Shown: piece by piece, positions 5,811 through 6,907 of the stretch
Numbering within the stretch: position 1 is the first letter of the stretch
How the letters are laid out: each line of letters opens with the position of its first letter
DNA from: Treponema sp.
GTDB lineage: Bacteria; Spirochaetota; Spirochaetia; Treponematales; Breznakiellaceae
DNA: 6,907 nucleotides
Direction: 5' to 3'
Assembly: GCA_031273405.1 (NCBI GenBank)
Contig: JAISRW010000148.1
Span: 1 to 6,907 of the forward strand
The notes under the pieces: model-generated
What the model was told of the DNA's origin: nothing
Database searches by the model: none
What the model saw: only the letters and a program-made list of their open reading frames with translations
Made by a program: the position numbers and the translations under genes

Positions 5811-6907
5811 ATGGGAAACACGGACATTGGCCTCATCGGCCTGGCGGTAATGGGAGAAAACCTGGTTCTTAACATGGAGAGCAAGGGCTTCTCGGTGGCG
5901 GTCTATAACAGGACCATATCAAAGGTAGACGGCTTTGTCAAAGGCCGGGGAGCGGGCAAAAAGATCACCGGCTGCCGGGATCTCAAAGAATTTGCGGCCT
6001 CCCTTTCCAGGCCCCGCAAGGCCATGATCATGGTAAAGGCCGGACAGGCGGTGGATGATACCATCGAACAGCTTCTTTCGGTATTCGAAAGCGGGGACAT
6101 CATCATCGACGGCGGAAATTCCAACTATCAGGACACCATCCGCCGTACCGCCTATGTGGAATCCAAAGGGCTGTTCTACATAGGCACCGGGGTTTCGGGA
6201 GGCGAGGAAGGGGCTCTTACGGGGCCTTCCATAATGCCCGGAGGAAGCCCCGCCGCCTGGCCGCTTGTTAAGCCCGTGCTTCAGGCCATTTCCGCCAAAG
6301 TTGAATCCGAGGGGGGCGACACTCCCTGCTGCGACTGGGTGGGCGAGAACGGGGCCGGCCACTTTGTAAAAATGGTCCACAACGGCATTGAATACGGTGA
6401 TATGCAGCTTATCTGCGAAACCTACGACATTATGAAGAATCTCCTGGGGCTTTCCTATGAGGAAATGGGGGAAGTCTTTACCGAATGGAACAAGGGGGAA
6501 CTCAACAGCTACCTCATAGAGATTACCAGGGATATTCTCAAATACAAAGACAGCGACGGCCAGCCTTTGGCCGAAAAAATCCTGGACACCGCGGGCCAGA
6601 AAGGCACCGGCAAGTGGACCGGCATAGCCGCCCTGGAATTCGGGGTGCCCCTCACCCTTATAGGCGAGGCTGTTTTTGCCCGCTGCCTCTCGGCGGCCAA
6701 GGCCGAAAGGCTCAGATCCTCCAAGATTTTTTCCGGCCCCAAGCCTCAATTTGCCGGGGACAAAAAGGCATTTATCGACGACCTCCGCAAGGCCCTCTAT
6801 GCGGCAAAAGTGGTTTCCTATGCCCAGGGTTACCTCCTCATGCGGGAAGCCGCCAAAGAGTACAAATGGAACCTCAACAACGGCGGCATCGCCCTCATGT
6901 GGCGGGG
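5811..6907 (+). CDS. gnd: 6-phosphogluconate dehydrogenase, decarboxylating (3' truncated by window)
   Basis: This cytoplasmic enzyme of the oxidative pentose phosphate pathway converts 6-phosphogluconate to ribulose 5-phosphate and CO2, reducing NADP+. 365 codons are visible of about 480. Seen in order: the Rossmann start IGLIGLAVMGENL (residues 6-18); VYNRT (31-35), whose Asn-Arg-Thr after the second strand is the NADP-type 2'-phosphate site; GVSGGEEGALTGPSIMPGG with Ser129-Gly130-Gly131; the catalytic segment GHFVKMVHNGIEYGDMQ with Lys187, His190 and Asn191; the substrate loop GQKGTGKWT with Lys264 and Thr266; and Arg291 in ARCLSAAK. All the key residues of the family that fall inside the window are present. 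The missing end should hold the C-terminal tail that reaches into the partner subunit. The usual Arg in GARxGPS is Leu here (GALTGPS). The frame is open to the window edge, with no stop. Repeat copy B lies in its leader. Confidence 0.97.
   Translation, partial: MGNTDIGLIGLAVMGENLVLNMESKGFSVAVYNRTISKVDGFVKGRGAGKKITGCRDLKEFAASLSRPRKAMIMVKAGQAVDDTIEQLLSVFESGDIIIDGGNSNYQDTIRRTAYVESKGLFYIGTGVSGGEEGALTGPSIMPGGSPAAWPLVKPVLQAISAKVESEGGDTPCCDWVGENGAGHFVKMVHNGIEYGDMQLICETYDIMKNLLGLSYEEMGEVFTEWNKGELNSYLIEITRDILKYKDSDGQPLAEKILDTAGQKGTGKWTGIAALEFGVPLTLIGEAVFARCLSAAKAERLRSSKIFSGPKPQFAGDKKAFIDDLRKALYAAKVVSYAQGYLLMREAAKEYKWNLNNGGIALMWR

Noticed and set aside
5919..6749. Minus-strand open frame of 276 codons opposite gnd
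   Set aside because: gnd on the plus strand is unambiguous with all key motifs; the reverse frame has no family features.

Overview
The window reads as a chromosomal stretch from a spirochaete, most likely a Treponema, with all genes on the + strand. The organism call rests on a very large LptD/OstA-type outer-membrane protein directly overlapping uvrA (from memory, the same order as uvrA and TP0515 in Treponema pallidum) and on an RCC1-repeat lipoprotein, a family I associate with the larger host-associated and termite-gut treponemes. The GC-rich codon use would suit a free-living or gut relative better than T. pallidum. This is inference; no rRNA or other marker is present.

Layout: (1) 1-690 holds the C-terminal third of uvrA, cut by the window edge. 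(2) 687-4157 is a complete 1156-residue LptD-like protein that starts inside the uvrA stop codon (ATGA), so the two are probably co-transcribed and translationally coupled. (3) 4158-4445 is a 288-bp intergenic region with a pyrimidine-rich tract, a Rho-independent-type terminator, a candidate promoter lying over a tandem 15-bp repeat, and a structured region with repeat copy A and a strong second hairpin. (4) 4446-5732 encodes a lipoprotein predicted to form a seven-bladed RCC1-type beta-propeller. (5) 5733-5810 holds repeat copy B and the gnd ribosome binding site. (6) 5811-6907 is the first three quarters of gnd (6-phosphogluconate dehydrogenase), cut by the window end.

The genes look like three separate functions: DNA repair (uvrA), outer-membrane biogenesis (lptD-like) and a surface or periplasmic propeller lipoprotein, followed by central carbon metabolism (gnd). 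I see no defence island, transposase, CRISPR array or phage gene. The most unusual features are a ~57-bp structured direct repeat (49 of 57 positions identical) on each side of the RCC1 gene and just upstream of both the RCC1 and gnd start codons, a SAP-like helical domain at the exported N-terminus of the LptD-like protein, and mutually exclusive RNA pairings in the leader of the RCC1 gene. Whether any of these is a new system cannot be settled from one window.
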